Program-made: the position numbers and the translations under genes
The notes under the pieces: generated by a model
Seen by the model: the letters and a program-made list of their open reading frames with translations, nothing else
Database searches by the model: none
Told to the model about the DNA's origin: nothing
NCBI GenBank assembly: GCA_017934045.1
Contig: JAGBKK010000038.1
Location: 1 to 41,985 of the forward strand
Direction of reading: 5' to 3'
Length of the DNA: 41,985 bases
From: Neisseriaceae bacterium
GTDB lineage: Bacteria > Pseudomonadota > Gammaproteobacteria > Burkholderiales > Neisseriaceae
Shown: positions 16,699-24,867 of the stretch, piece by piece
Position numbering within the stretch: position 1 is the stretch's first letter
Layout: the number at the start of each line of letters is the position of its first letter

Positions 16699-19170
16699 AT
16701 GAAGAAAAAAGCATACCAACCAGATAAACCTGTTTTTGCCGCAAGCGATAGAGTGCCGTATTCATCGCATATTACGCCTAAAATCATCAAGATTAAAGGC
16801 GGTTCGTATGTGATGACATTCAGCATTAGTGGTGTGTCTTACATTGGCGTACCGCAAGAAATTATAGATAGCCGTGTTCGGCAGATTAGCCGTTTTATCG
16901 CACAGTTGCGTAGTCCGTTTCGTTACAATGTGTATATTCATACGCATTGCGTTAAACGCAATATCAAGGCAGGGTTGCCTGAAAACTTTCCGCCGTTTTC
17001 TTTTGCCAAACAATTAGATGATGACTATTTAGCACAATCGATTAACGGTAATCCGATTATTGCCACTGAATACTATTTAAGCCTAATCTACCGCCCTTAT
17101 CGCCGTCGTGGTAATTGGGCAAGTATTGGCAATATTACCAAAGAAAAAATCAAAGAATTTGAAGAAAAAGCAATTGAAACACTGACTAAATTAGAAAACT
17201 TGGTATTGGAATATTTCTCTGACTACGGTGTAAAAACACTTGATTGTTATGAAAATGCCAACGGTGTTTTATTTAGCGAACAAGTCGATTTATTTTCAAT
17301 GATTTTGAATTTAGATGATATTCCTGTGCCTATTTTGAAAGCACCGATTAGCGAATATCTGCCTAAATCGCATTTTTTCTATCACGACAACGAATTTATC
17401 CGTTTCAGGACGGCAGGCGGCAAAACGCAATACGCCACGATTTTATCGTTTTCCGAATATCCGTCTAACACTTACGCAGGAATGATACAACACTTTATTG
17501 AGTTGCCGTGGCGAATGATTATTTCGCAAGTATTTCAACCGATTGACAAAGTTGATGCCAAAGGCTGGTTAGATAGAGAATACAAACGCTTGGCAGCGTC
17601 TGATAGTCCTTCTCAAACTGAATTGCAAGAATTAACGGACGCACAAGAAGGTGTGATTTCTGATCATTTTCTTCTGGGCGAATATTATTTTCAGGTTGCC
17701 TTAATTGGCGACAGTAAAAAAGAATTAGAAGAAAAAATCGGCGAAGCACAAGCCGCATTTTCTGATTGTGGTTTTACTGCTACGCCTTACACAATGGCGA
17801 AATTGTCGGCGTGGTTTAGTGCATTACCGGGCAATATTGCGTATCAGCCAAGAGCGGCGAAGTTGTCCAGCAATAATATATGTCAAATATTGCCGTATCA
17901 AGCACATAATTTGGGCAAACAATTTGGTAATCCGTGGGGGCAAGCGATTTGTATGTTTCGCACCGTGTCTGATGAAGTATGTTATTTCAACTTTCATCAA
18001 ACCGATCGCTTTGAAGACGCAACAGGTCAATTAGTAGCAGGAAACACGGTTATTTCAGGTATGACAGGGGCAGGTAAAACTGTGTTGTTGTCGTTTATTT
18101 TGGCGAACGCACAACGCCTAAATCCACGCCCTAAAACCATTATTTTTGACAAAGATTTAGGTTCAAGCGTTTTTGTTGCCGCAATGAACGGTAAATACAG
18201 TCAAATACAATTAGGTAAAAAAACAGGTTTCAATCCGTTTCATTTACCTGACACACCGCAAAACAGGGCGTTTTTGTTAGAACTGATTACCGCTATTTTA
18301 GATGAAGACGGCGGTGAAAAAGTAACGCCTGCGGATAAAAACATTATTACGCAAGCCATTCATCAAACAATGATTGGGCGACGCGAAACCGCAGATATTG
18401 AAGGCTTTGCAAATGTTTTGGGGGACAAAAAATTAAAAGAACGCCTTTTACCTTGGACGAAAGGCGAATATCAATGGGTTTTCAATAATAGCGAAGACAA
18501 TTTTGAAACTTCGTCTGCGGATATTATCGGCATCGATTACACCGAATTTTTAGATATTAAAGCCATTCGCACGCCGATTTTAATGTATCTGTTTCATCGC
18601 ATTGAGTTAATGCTGGATGGCAAGCCTGTGATTATCAGTTTAGATGAAGCGTGGAAGCCTTTGTCTGACCCTGCTTTTGCCAAGTTTATTGAGAACAAAG
18701 AAAGAACAATCCGTAAGCAAAACGGCATATTGATTTTAACCACGCAATCACCTTCTGACTTTTTTCAAACCGTATCGGACGCATTGATTGGGCAAGTATC
18801 CACGCAGATTTTCCTACCTAATCCAAGGGCGAAAGAAGAAGACTACATAGAGCGTTTAGGCTTAGAAGCAGAAGAGTTTGAGATTATCAAAAATATGCAC
18901 CCGAAAAGCCGTCAATTTTTAGTGAAACAACAAGGCGAAACCACGCATTGTTATTTGAACTTAAAAGGCGTACCAGCGGTTGATGTGTTATCAGGCAGTT
19001 TGGCAAGGGCAAAACACGCAGAACGCTTACAAGAAGAATACGGCGAAGATTGGTTAGAACAATACTATGCAACCGTACATAGTATTGCCAAAAAATTAGG
19101 CGAAACGCCTGATGAAAATGATGAAGAAACATTTGAAGCAAATGATGATGACAACATTCAGGCTGCCTGA
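16699..19170 (+). CDS. virB4: VirB4 secretion ATPase
   Basis: About 823 residues, the main ATPase driving pilus assembly and substrate transfer. I prefer the ATG at 16699 with GGAG at 16687-16690 over the GTG at 16690. The Walker A motif GMTGAGKT lies near residue 455 and Walker B (VIISLDEA) near 645. LTTQSPSDFFQT follows, as in VirB4/TrbE. The N-terminal third is the non-catalytic CagE/TrbE/VirB4 domain. The coding sequence ends in an exact uptake sequence that encodes the last residues. A structured gap of about 170 bp follows before virB5. Confidence 0.95.
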   Translation: MKKKAYQPDKPVFAASDRVPYSSHITPKIIKIKGGSYVMTFSISGVSYIGVPQEIIDSRVRQISRFIAQLRSPFRYNVYIHTHCVKRNIKAGLPENFPPFSFAKQLDDDYLAQSINGNPIIATEYYLSLIYRPYRRRGNWASIGNITKEKIKEFEEKAIETLTKLENLVLEYFSDYGVKTLDCYENANGVLFSEQVDLFSMILNLDDIPVPILKAPISEYLPKSHFFYHDNEFIRFRTAGGKTQYATILSFSEYPSNTYAGMIQHFIELPWRMIISQVFQPIDKVDAKGWLDREYKRLAASDSPSQTELQELTDAQEGVISDHFLLGEYYFQVALIGDSKKELEEKIGEAQAAFSDCGFTATPYTMAKLSAWFSALPGNIAYQPRAAKLSSNNICQILPYQAHNLGKQFGNPWGQAICMFRTVSDEVCYFNFHQTDRFEDATGQLVAGNTVISGMTGAGKTVLLSFILANAQRLNPRPKTIIFDKDLGSSVFVAAMNGKYSQIQLGKKTGFNPFHLPDTPQNRAFLLELITAILDEDGGEKVTPADKNIITQAIHQTMIGRRETADIEGFANVLGDKKLKERLLPWTKGEYQWVFNNSEDNFETSSADIIGIDYTEFLDIKAIRTPILMYLFHRIELMLDGKPVIISLDEAWKPLSDPAFAKFIENKERTIRKQNGILILTTQSPSDFFQTVSDALIGQVSTQIFLPNPRAKEEDYIERLGLEAEEFEIIKNMHPKSRQFLVKQQGETTHCYLNLKGVPAVDVLSGSLARAKHAERLQEEYGEDWLEQYYATVHSIAKKLGETPDENDEETFEANDDDNIQAA

Positions 19171-19186
19171 AACGGTCTGAAACCCT

Positions 19187-19305
19187 TACCCTGACTTATT
19201 TTTAACCAAAAACGACAAAAAATCGTTGTGTTTTGCATAAAAACAAGTCAGGTAAATGAGATTTACTCTCAAAAATGGTGTTTTTGTTGCGTTTTTTGCA
19301 ACAAA
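19187..19305 (+). promoter_or_regulatory. Structured leader between virB4 and virB5
   Basis: CCTGACTT (about 19191) and AAGTCAGG (about 19244) are inverted, and a second hairpin TTTGTTGC / GCAACAAA lies at 19283-19305 just before the virB5 ribosome-binding site. This could attenuate or reset operon expression. The CCTGACTTA phrase recurs around the gene at 40600. Confidence 0.45.
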
Positions 19306-19340
19306 TACGAATTTTTTTCTCACAAAATGGAGTTTTTAAT

Positions 19341-20108
19341 ATGAAACGCATTAAACCTTTGATTTTAACTGCAATTTTGTCGGTTTCCGTTGCCACTGCA
19401 ACCGCTGGCGGTATTCCTGTATTTGACGGTGTGGCAGAAGGTCAAAAAATTGCCGAAATGGCACAAACCGTTGTGCAATGGACAAAAGAAATTGCCCATT
19501 GGAAAAAGCAATATGACTACTACAAAGACCATAAAAACGCCATTAGTGGCTTAAAGGGATTGGTGAGTTATGACAAGGATGTTGCCGACTTAATCAATGG
19601 TTTTGAAGACTTAATGAAAGGCAATCCTGACCACATTTTAGACAAGGCAGAGAAATATTTTGGGGACTTGGCTAAACACTGCGACAAGTTTGAAGACGCA
19701 GATAAAAAGAAAGCCTGCCAACAAGCAAATTTAAGCGAAATTGTGCAGGAAGATTTTGCAGAACGCTTAAACAAACGCTTTGAAAAGGAACTTGAAAACA
19801 TTGAAGTTTTGCAAAAGAAAGCCGCCAATGCCCAAGACGCAAAAAGCATTGCCGAAGTTCAGGCAGCCATAGGCTTGCAACAAAACAAAATCCAGTTGCT
19901 CGCCTTGCAAGCACAAAACTTTAACCGTTTGCAGGAAGCAAAAAAAGAGATTGCGGCGAAACAAAAGAAAGAAGCGTATATAAGAGAATTAGAAGCACGT
20001 GAAAAAGAAAGAAAAGAATGTGGCTGGTTTGGTTGTGATAGTCCATATTCAACCAAAAAACAAAATTCTGCTACTGACGCAGATTATGCCAAAGTTTTAG
20101 GGCTTTAA
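19341..20108 (+). CDS. virB5: VirB5-like minor pilin / pilus-tip protein
   Basis: About 255 residues. The ATG at 19341 is preceded by GGAG and begins a good signal peptide (MKRIKPLILTAILSVSVATATA); an upstream in-frame ATG at 19275 lies within the hairpin leader. The mature protein starts GGIPVFDGV and is long, helical and coiled-coil-like (VVQWTKEIAHWKKQYDYYK), as in VirB5/TrbJ tip proteins that contact recipient cells. The C-terminus carries KECGWFGCDSPYSTKKQ, which the next gene, an EexN-like lipoprotein, also carries. This suggests a shared recognition tail. Confidence 0.85.
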   Translation: MKRIKPLILTAILSVSVATATAGGIPVFDGVAEGQKIAEMAQTVVQWTKEIAHWKKQYDYYKDHKNAISGLKGLVSYDKDVADLINGFEDLMKGNPDHILDKAEKYFGDLAKHCDKFEDADKKKACQQANLSEIVQEDFAERLNKRFEKELENIEVLQKKAANAQDAKSIAEVQAAIGLQQNKIQLLALQAQNFNRLQEAKKEIAAKQKKEAYIRELEAREKERKECGWFGCDSPYSTKKQNSATDADYAKVLGL

Positions 20109-20121
20109 CTTTATAATCTTG

Positions 20122-20152
20122 GGTTGCCTATTGCACAAGCAAATAGGCAACC
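20122..20152. other. Hairpin between virB5 and eexN-like gene
   Basis: Perfect 11-bp arms GGTTGCCTATT / AATAGGCAACC surround a 9-base loop, with no T run following. It may be an RNA-processing or stability element setting the relative amounts of VirB5 and the lipoprotein. Confidence 0.5.
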
Positions 20153-20185
20153 TGAAATAACCCTTTAACTTTTTGGAGATTTGTT

Positions 20186-20485
20186 ATGAAAAAAACCGTT
20201 TTGACAACCATTTTGGCAACCATTCTTTTAACCGCTTGCGGTGAAAAAATCCACGATTTGGAATACTACAAAACGCACGAAAAAGAACGCAAAGCACAAA
20301 TGGAAAAATGTAAAAGCAATCCTGGAAAATATAAAGGTAATGGAAATTGTGTTAATGCTTTTACGGCACAGCGTGATTTAGAACTCGAAGCTCGAAAGAA
20401 AGAAAGAGAAGAATGCGGTTGGTTTGGCTGTGATAGCCCTTATTCAACAAAAAAACAGCAAAACAATGAACAGAAAAAGGAATAG
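20186..20485 (+). CDS. EexN-like entry-exclusion lipoprotein
   Basis: A 99-residue precursor with a lipobox (ILLTAC, Cys at about 18), so the mature protein is membrane-anchored. The body matches EexN-type proteins: DLEYYKTHEKERKAQMEKCKSNPGKYKGNGNCVNAF. Such lipoproteins block redundant mating between cells carrying the same element, and this position between virB5 and virB6 is usual. The last third, ending ECGWFGCDSPYSTKKQ, is nearly identical in protein to the C-terminus of VirB5 but differs at many synonymous positions in DNA. It is preceded by TTGGAG and followed 3 bases later by virB6. Confidence 0.8.
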   Translation: MKKTVLTTILATILLTACGEKIHDLEYYKTHEKERKAQMEKCKSNPGKYKGNGNCVNAFTAQRDLELEARKKEREECGWFGCDSPYSTKKQQNNEQKKE

Positions 20486-20487
20486 AA

Positions 20488-21858
20488 ATGGCAGAAGCAA
20501 CAGGTTCTTTTGCAGTTGTAAAAACAATCAATACAGCGTTTGAAAATTTATTGAAAACATTTGTACACGCCAGTGATGTGTTTGTTGCAGGATTTTCAAT
20601 GATTGCTGTTGCAGCGGTTACAGCGTGGTTTCTGTATCGCTGTCATCTTATTATGACAGGACAAGTGCCTGACCCTATGTTGCCCCTAATAAAAGATTTT
20701 TTAGTGAAAATGGTTATTTTAACTTTTGCAGGTGCAACCACAGGATCAGCGGCGTTATATCAAGATAGCGTTGTGAATACACTGCGAGATACGCCTGTTG
20801 CTATGGTTAAAGAAATTACCAAAGAAGAAAATATTTATGACTTCTTTGAGAAAAAGTACAATGATATAGCAGAATTTGAAGAACACGCTAATGATGATAA
20901 CTGGTTTTGGGAAGTAGGCGACAAAACAAACAATGCTTTCAAAATGGTTGCATTGTGGATTGGTTTTATCATCTTAATGCTGATTACTACTGTTTTGATG
21001 ATTATCGAAAAAACCTTTTTTATGTTGGCGTTGGGATTTGGCATTATTTTTATTGTCTTTGCTGCCTTTGACTGGACAAGGCAATATTTCAGTTCTTGGC
21101 TATCTTCCACATTAGGTTATGGACTTTCCTATGTGGTAACAATGTATGTTATTGCTCAATTTTTAACAGAAATGGGCAATATGATTAAAATCAATGGTCA
21201 TATACAACCAAGTTGGTCAGATATAGGCATAATCGTTTTTCTTTGTCTTTTCTTCTCTGTCATTATCAGCCGTATTGGTGATTTGGTTTCAGGCTGGTTT
21301 GGATCAAGCAATATCACGGACGGCACGGCTTTAACTGGTGTCGGTGCGGCTGCTTTTTCAAAGAACAAATTTTTAGCCGTTCGTGGCGGTGCAAAATCTC
21401 TTGTTGATTCTATTAAAAATCGTGGAATAGACAAGATGAACCGCTACAACACACGCCACGCTTACAACAAAAATAGAGAAGAAGCAGCGAATGCTGATAA
21501 AAACAAAAACACAGCGATTAAACAAGGTAGTCGTGGGGGTGGTGGTTTTGCTTTTATGCACAATCAAAACAATAAAAAAGACAGTAACACAAACAATAAT
21601 AAGCAAAGCGATAAAAAAGACAGCAACACAAGCAACAAACAAAATGGGCAGAACAATGCCAACAAGCAAAATAGCAATAATGCTAATAAACCAAACAACC
21701 CAAATAGCAATATGAAAGGTTCAAGCGGTTTTAGTAGTGGCAATAAAGGACAAAGTTCTGGCAGTAGTGGGGAGAATGCTAAACCTACGCAACGCCCCCA
21801 AAACACAGTAACACATCCGCCAAAATACGACAAAGCAACAAGGACTTTCAAAAGATAA
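20488..21858 (+). CDS. virB6: VirB6 polytopic membrane protein
   Basis: 456 residues. About the first 300 contain several transmembrane helices (for example VFVAGFSMIAVAAVTAWFLY, MVALWIGFIILMLITTVLMII, TFFMLALGFGIIFIVFAAFDW), with the VirB6/TrbL core FDWTRQYFSSWLSSTLGYGLSYVV. VirB6 forms part of the inner-membrane pore; in related plasmids it is the partner of entry-exclusion proteins. The last ~110 residues are a low-complexity Asn/Ser/Lys/Gln/Gly tail, probably disordered and cytoplasmic. It begins 3 bases after the lipoprotein stop, so the two are translationally linked. Confidence 0.92.
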   Translation: MAEATGSFAVVKTINTAFENLLKTFVHASDVFVAGFSMIAVAAVTAWFLYRCHLIMTGQVPDPMLPLIKDFLVKMVILTFAGATTGSAALYQDSVVNTLRDTPVAMVKEITKEENIYDFFEKKYNDIAEFEEHANDDNWFWEVGDKTNNAFKMVALWIGFIILMLITTVLMIIEKTFFMLALGFGIIFIVFAAFDWTRQYFSSWLSSTLGYGLSYVVTMYVIAQFLTEMGNMIKINGHIQPSWSDIGIIVFLCLFFSVIISRIGDLVSGWFGSSNITDGTALTGVGAAAFSKNKFLAVRGGAKSLVDSIKNRGIDKMNRYNTRHAYNKNREEAANADKNKNTAIKQGSRGGGGFAFMHNQNNKKDSNTNNNKQSDKKDSNTSNKQNGQNNANKQNSNNANKPNNPNSNMKGSSGFSSGNKGQSSGSSGENAKPTQRPQNTVTHPPKYDKATRTFKR

Positions 21859-21932
21859 CGCCCTTATTTTTTGTCAAAAAATAACTTAAAACTTTCATTT
21901 TATGTAAGTTTTTAACATTAGGAGTATTAAAA

Positions 21933-22079
21933 ATGAGTTTTTTCAAAAGTTTTTCGTTGATTTTAACTTTGCTTGCCTTGACGGCGTGCAGTAGCAATAA
22001 GTCGTATGAAAATCAGGTTTTTCCAAAAGGTAAATGGCAACCTGTGAATACACAAAATCAAACAGGGGCGTGGCAATGA
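21933..22079 (+). CDS. virB7: VirB7-like small lipoprotein
   Basis: A 48-residue lipoprotein precursor. The hydrophobic leader MSFFKSFSLILTLLALTAC ends in a lipobox Cys (residue 19). The mature 30 residues (SSNKSYENQVF...) are hydrophilic and end TGAWQ. Size, lipobox and position between virB6 and virB8 identify it as VirB7, which anchors VirB9 and VirB10 in the outer-membrane core complex. It has an AGGAG site upstream, and its stop overlaps the virB8 start in ATGA. Confidence 0.85.
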   Translation: MSFFKSFSLILTLLALTACSSNKSYENQVFPKGKWQPVNTQNQTGAWQ

Positions 22080-23089
22080 AAGATTTTGAAGAGATTTTAG
22101 AACTCAAAAACGAACAATCACGCATAACGGCGTGGCGTGCGTTTGCCGTGATGACGGTTTTATGCGTGGTTTTAGCGATTGCCATAATGATGATGACACC
22201 ACTCAAAAGAACCGAAGTTCAGTTAGTGGTAGTCGATAAAAACACTGGTTATCCGACAGAAATTACCACGATAGCGGATTTTCAATCAGGAAATACAAGG
22301 CAAATTCAAGCAAGCGAAGCGTTGAATAAGTATTTTGTGCAACACTACATTATTGCACACGACAGTTACAATCATTTCAATGTGCGAGACGCTTATCGCA
22401 CCGTGCAATTATGGAGTTCGCCTGATGTATTCCAAGATTACGCTAAATTATTTACAGGGGCAAATGATATTCAAAAAACTGTTGGGGCAGAACGACAATT
22501 AGAAGTGATTATTCACAGTATGAATCCACTGCCACAACCGACAGAATTTAACGGCAATGAAAACGGCGGCAAGATGATGCAAGCACGCATTGAAAAAGTG
22601 CTTCGCAAAGGCGATTACATAATCAAGCGTGCAACAGGCACAGTAACCGTATCGTTTGGTTATGATGAACATTTGCGAATGGACGAAGAAAGCCGTAATT
22701 TTAATCCCTTGGGCTTTACCGTAGTTGCCTATCAGTTTGTGCCTGATCAAAGAGTGGAAGATTTTCCAGTTAAGGACGATTTTTATCCAGTAAAGCAACC
22801 TGAAACTATTTCTCCCAAAATCCCTGAAACTGCACCGCAGGATAGCGTTTCTCCTGCGAGTGCAGAAGTTTCAGGTAACAGCGTTCCTCAAACGCCTGAA
22901 TCCGCACCGCAAGGCTTGCCAACACCTGCGGTTGCGGACAATTCAGGTCAAGACGCAATGCAAGGGCAACCTGAAAAAAGCACCGTCATTTTGAGCGACA
23001 GCGAAAAATCTCAATCCAACAATCAAGATTCTTCACCTGCTACGCAGGTTCAGAATGACGGTAATCAAGCACAAGGAGAAAGCAAATGA
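22076..23089 (+). CDS. virB8: VirB8 inner-membrane assembly factor
   Basis: About 337 residues. The ATG at 22076, overlapping the virB7 stop, matches VirB8 N-termini (MKDFEEILELKNEQSRITAW) better than the upstream in-frame ATG. One transmembrane helix at about residues 20-43 precedes the periplasmic VirB8 domain (QLVVVDKNTGYPTEITTIADFQSGNTRQIQASEALNKYFV, IIAHDSYN), ending around FVPDQRVEDF. A Pro/Ser/Glu/Gln-rich extension of about 100 residues follows, unusually long for VirB8. Part of it is encoded by an ~81-bp inverted-repeat element. It overlaps virB9 by ATGA. Confidence 0.92.
   Translation: MKDFEEILELKNEQSRITAWRAFAVMTVLCVVLAIAIMMMTPLKRTEVQLVVVDKNTGYPTEITTIADFQSGNTRQIQASEALNKYFVQHYIIAHDSYNHFNVRDAYRTVQLWSSPDVFQDYAKLFTGANDIQKTVGAERQLEVIIHSMNPLPQPTEFNGNENGGKMMQARIEKVLRKGDYIIKRATGTVTVSFGYDEHLRMDEESRNFNPLGFTVVAYQFVPDQRVEDFPVKDDFYPVKQPETISPKIPETAPQDSVSPASAEVSGNSVPQTPESAPQGLPTPAVADNSGQDAMQGQPEKSTVILSDSEKSQSNNQDSSPATQVQNDGNQAQGESK
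22982..23062. repeat. Miniature inverted-repeat element inside the virB8 coding sequence
   Basis: The ends ACCGTCATT and AATGACGGT are perfect inverted repeats about 81 bp apart. The interior (TTTGAGCGACAGCG ... AAATCTCAATC ... CAGGTTCAG) resembles the element after queA. It is in frame and encodes about 27 residues of the VirB8 tail (VILSDSEKSQSNNQ...). Confidence 0.6.
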
Positions 23090-24096
23090 GAAAAACCGCA
23101 TTAACATTATTTCTGACTTCATTTTTCACACTTTCATCAGTTGCCAACGCTGGCATTGATGAAACCCATAAACCCACTAAAAAGGCAACAAAAGCCGTCA
23201 AAACGCATAAACCGTCAGGCGTGGTTGTGAATGGTATTCGCTATGTATCGTATGACAAAGACACGGTTTATACCATTCCCACAGCCCCTGGCATTGTGTC
23301 GGAGATTATTTTTGACGAAGATGAAAGTGTGGAATATCACCGTTTTGGCTTTGGTAACGCTTGGGATAGCGAAGTTACCGCTGGCGGTAATATTCTCGTT
23401 TTTAAAAGCAAAGACACGCAACCTGAAACAAATCTCTTGGTGCATACCGACAAGCGAGATTATGTGATATTGCTTGTGCAAGGCAATGCCAACTGGACAA
23501 AACACCCGAACAACGCCAAAGCAACCTATTCCACTCGTTTTAAGTATTTTGATTACGACAACGCAAGCGGTTTTAAAACCGTTACCACAGGAAACGGCGT
23601 GCGTGAATTTCGCTTTTACGATTACGACTATCGCAGGACTGATAACGCAGAAGAAATCACACCGACACAGATTTACGATGACGGCGTTCTAACCTATATC
23701 AAGTTCAAAGACGGCTCGCCACGCGGCACGATTTACCGTTTGGACAAAAAGAAAAAACCGCACCTAATCAACACCAACACCGACAAATTCGGCAAAACCG
23801 TCATTCACGGCGTGTATCAGCATTTAATTATTCGCTTGGACGAAGAAGCGGTAGAAATTCGCCGCAATTCAGACAAAGGCATTCGAGAAAACCGCCGTAA
23901 AACAACCGACAATATTTCACGGCGTGAAGTCAATCCCAAAAAGCAATTCAAAACCACAGGTAATATGGGCGGTAGTGATACAGCGGTTTCAGGCAGCCTA
24001 AATACACAATCGCACCCCCAAACCGCCGCCGCAAATGCAAACGACCAAGCATTATTAGACGCACAAGCGGAATATGAAGCGATTAGCAATGAATAA
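23086..24096 (+). CDS. virB9: VirB9 outer-membrane core protein
   Basis: 336 residues with a signal peptide ending SVANA (residue 22). The VirB9/CagX/TrbG fold is visible: VVVNGIRYVSYDKDTVYTIPTAPGIVSEIIFDEDESV, then GNAWDSEVTAGGNILVFKSK, DTQPETNLLVHTDKRDYVI, and the C-terminal region DDGVLTYIKFKDGSPRGTIYRLD ending in GVYQHLIIRLDEEAVEIRR. The C-terminal ~65 residues are a variable tail. It pairs with VirB7 and VirB10 in the outer-membrane core complex. It overlaps virB8 at its start, and an uptake sequence (24096-24107) overlaps its stop. Confidence 0.95.
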   Translation: MRKTALTLFLTSFFTLSSVANAGIDETHKPTKKATKAVKTHKPSGVVVNGIRYVSYDKDTVYTIPTAPGIVSEIIFDEDESVEYHRFGFGNAWDSEVTAGGNILVFKSKDTQPETNLLVHTDKRDYVILLVQGNANWTKHPNNAKATYSTRFKYFDYDNASGFKTVTTGNGVREFRFYDYDYRRTDNAEEITPTQIYDDGVLTYIKFKDGSPRGTIYRLDKKKKPHLINTNTDKFGKTVIHGVYQHLIIRLDEEAVEIRRNSDKGIRENRRKTTDNISRREVNPKKQFKTTGNMGGSDTAVSGSLNTQSHPQTAAANANDQALLDAQAEYEAISNE

Positions 24097-24118
24097 GGCT
24101 GCCTGAAAGGATTGAATA

Positions 24119-24379
24119 ATGGATTACGACAAAATCATCAAACTACAAAATACCACTAATGCGATATTGAATGTTCTTCAATATCCTGCTTGGGGGTGTC
24201 TTTTGGAAATAATTGTTTTCAGTATTTGCTCGACTTTTGGCTACAAACCAGTGTGGTTAATTTATTCAACAGGGATTGCGTTCTTCTCTTTATCTGTCAT
24301 TTTATTGCTGATAATTATTTTCGGCATTTATTCAGTATGGTTACAGTATTTAGAAAACAAAGCGTTGAATGAAGAATAA
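24119..24379 (+). CDS. Small membrane protein of unknown function
   Basis: 86 residues with at least two hydrophobic helices (around LLEIIVFSICSTFGYKPVWLIY and IAFFSLSVILLLIIIFGIY) and short charged ends. A ribosome-binding AAAGGA lies 7 bases upstream, inside the operon. I recognise no family. Its place between virB9 and the primase suggests a minor transfer, exclusion or regulatory role. Confidence 0.6.
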   Translation: MDYDKIIKLQNTTNAILNVLQYPAWGCLLEIIVFSICSTFGYKPVWLIYSTGIAFFSLSVILLLIIIFGIYSVWLQYLENKALNEE

Positions 24380-24400
24380 GGCAACCTGAAAGGATTAAAA

Positions 24401-24631
24401 ATGTTAGACAAAACACAAGCACCGACAAGCAAGATTGTAGAAATAACTCGTTTTGTAAATTGGGGTTCTAATCAAGATAGTTTAATTGCCTTATGCGAAG
24501 ACGGTTCGCTGTGGGAAACACGGTTAGGTTCTACTCCGCCTTACTGGCATTGCATATCAAGATTTGATGGTAATCAATATGAATACAGCGAAAAAACGCC
24601 CCCTGTTCGACAAGGCAAAGGCATAGGTTAA
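24401..24631 (+). CDS. Small soluble protein of unknown function
   Basis: 76 residues with no signal peptide. The pattern IVEITRFVNWGSNQDSLIALCEDGSLWE followed by PYWHCISRF resembles short beta-rich 'CEDGSLW' proteins scattered in mobile elements; no function is known to me. An AAAGGA site lies upstream, and a degenerate uptake sequence precedes it. Confidence 0.55.
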   Translation: MLDKTQAPTSKIVEITRFVNWGSNQDSLIALCEDGSLWETRLGSTPPYWHCISRFDGNQYEYSEKTPPVRQGKGIG

Positions 24632-24655
24632 TAGGCTGCCTGAAGGTTAAAGCAA

Positions 24656-24862
24656 ATGTTTAACTTAAATAAAAAACCAAAACCACTTGATAAAGACGAA
24701 TTTACGCTGTTAGAGATTGTTCAAAGATATTTAGACAATCCGCAGAACAACACGGTAGAAAAAACGGTTTTTTATCACGACAGAAAAAACCTGTTAGGCA
24801 GAAATTACAGCAGTTTTGAAATCAAAATCACCGCCCAAGTGCGTGAGTTTATTGATGATTAA
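24656..24862 (+). CDS. Small protein of unknown function
   Basis: 68 residues, charged and soluble (FNLNKKPKPLDKDEFTLLEIVQRYLDNPQNN). No recognised family. It lies 5 bases before the primase gene in the same operon, after an exact uptake sequence at 24633-24644, so it is probably co-translated with the primase. Confidence 0.5.
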   Translation: MFNLNKKPKPLDKDEFTLLEIVQRYLDNPQNNTVEKTVFYHDRKNLLGRNYSSFEIKITAQVREFIDD

Positions 24863-24867
24863 AGAAT

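Noticed and set aside
16225-16727. Alternative frames overlapping virB2, virB3 and the start of virB4
   Set aside because: They are out-of-frame shadows; virB2, virB3 and virB4 are recognisable in the other frame.
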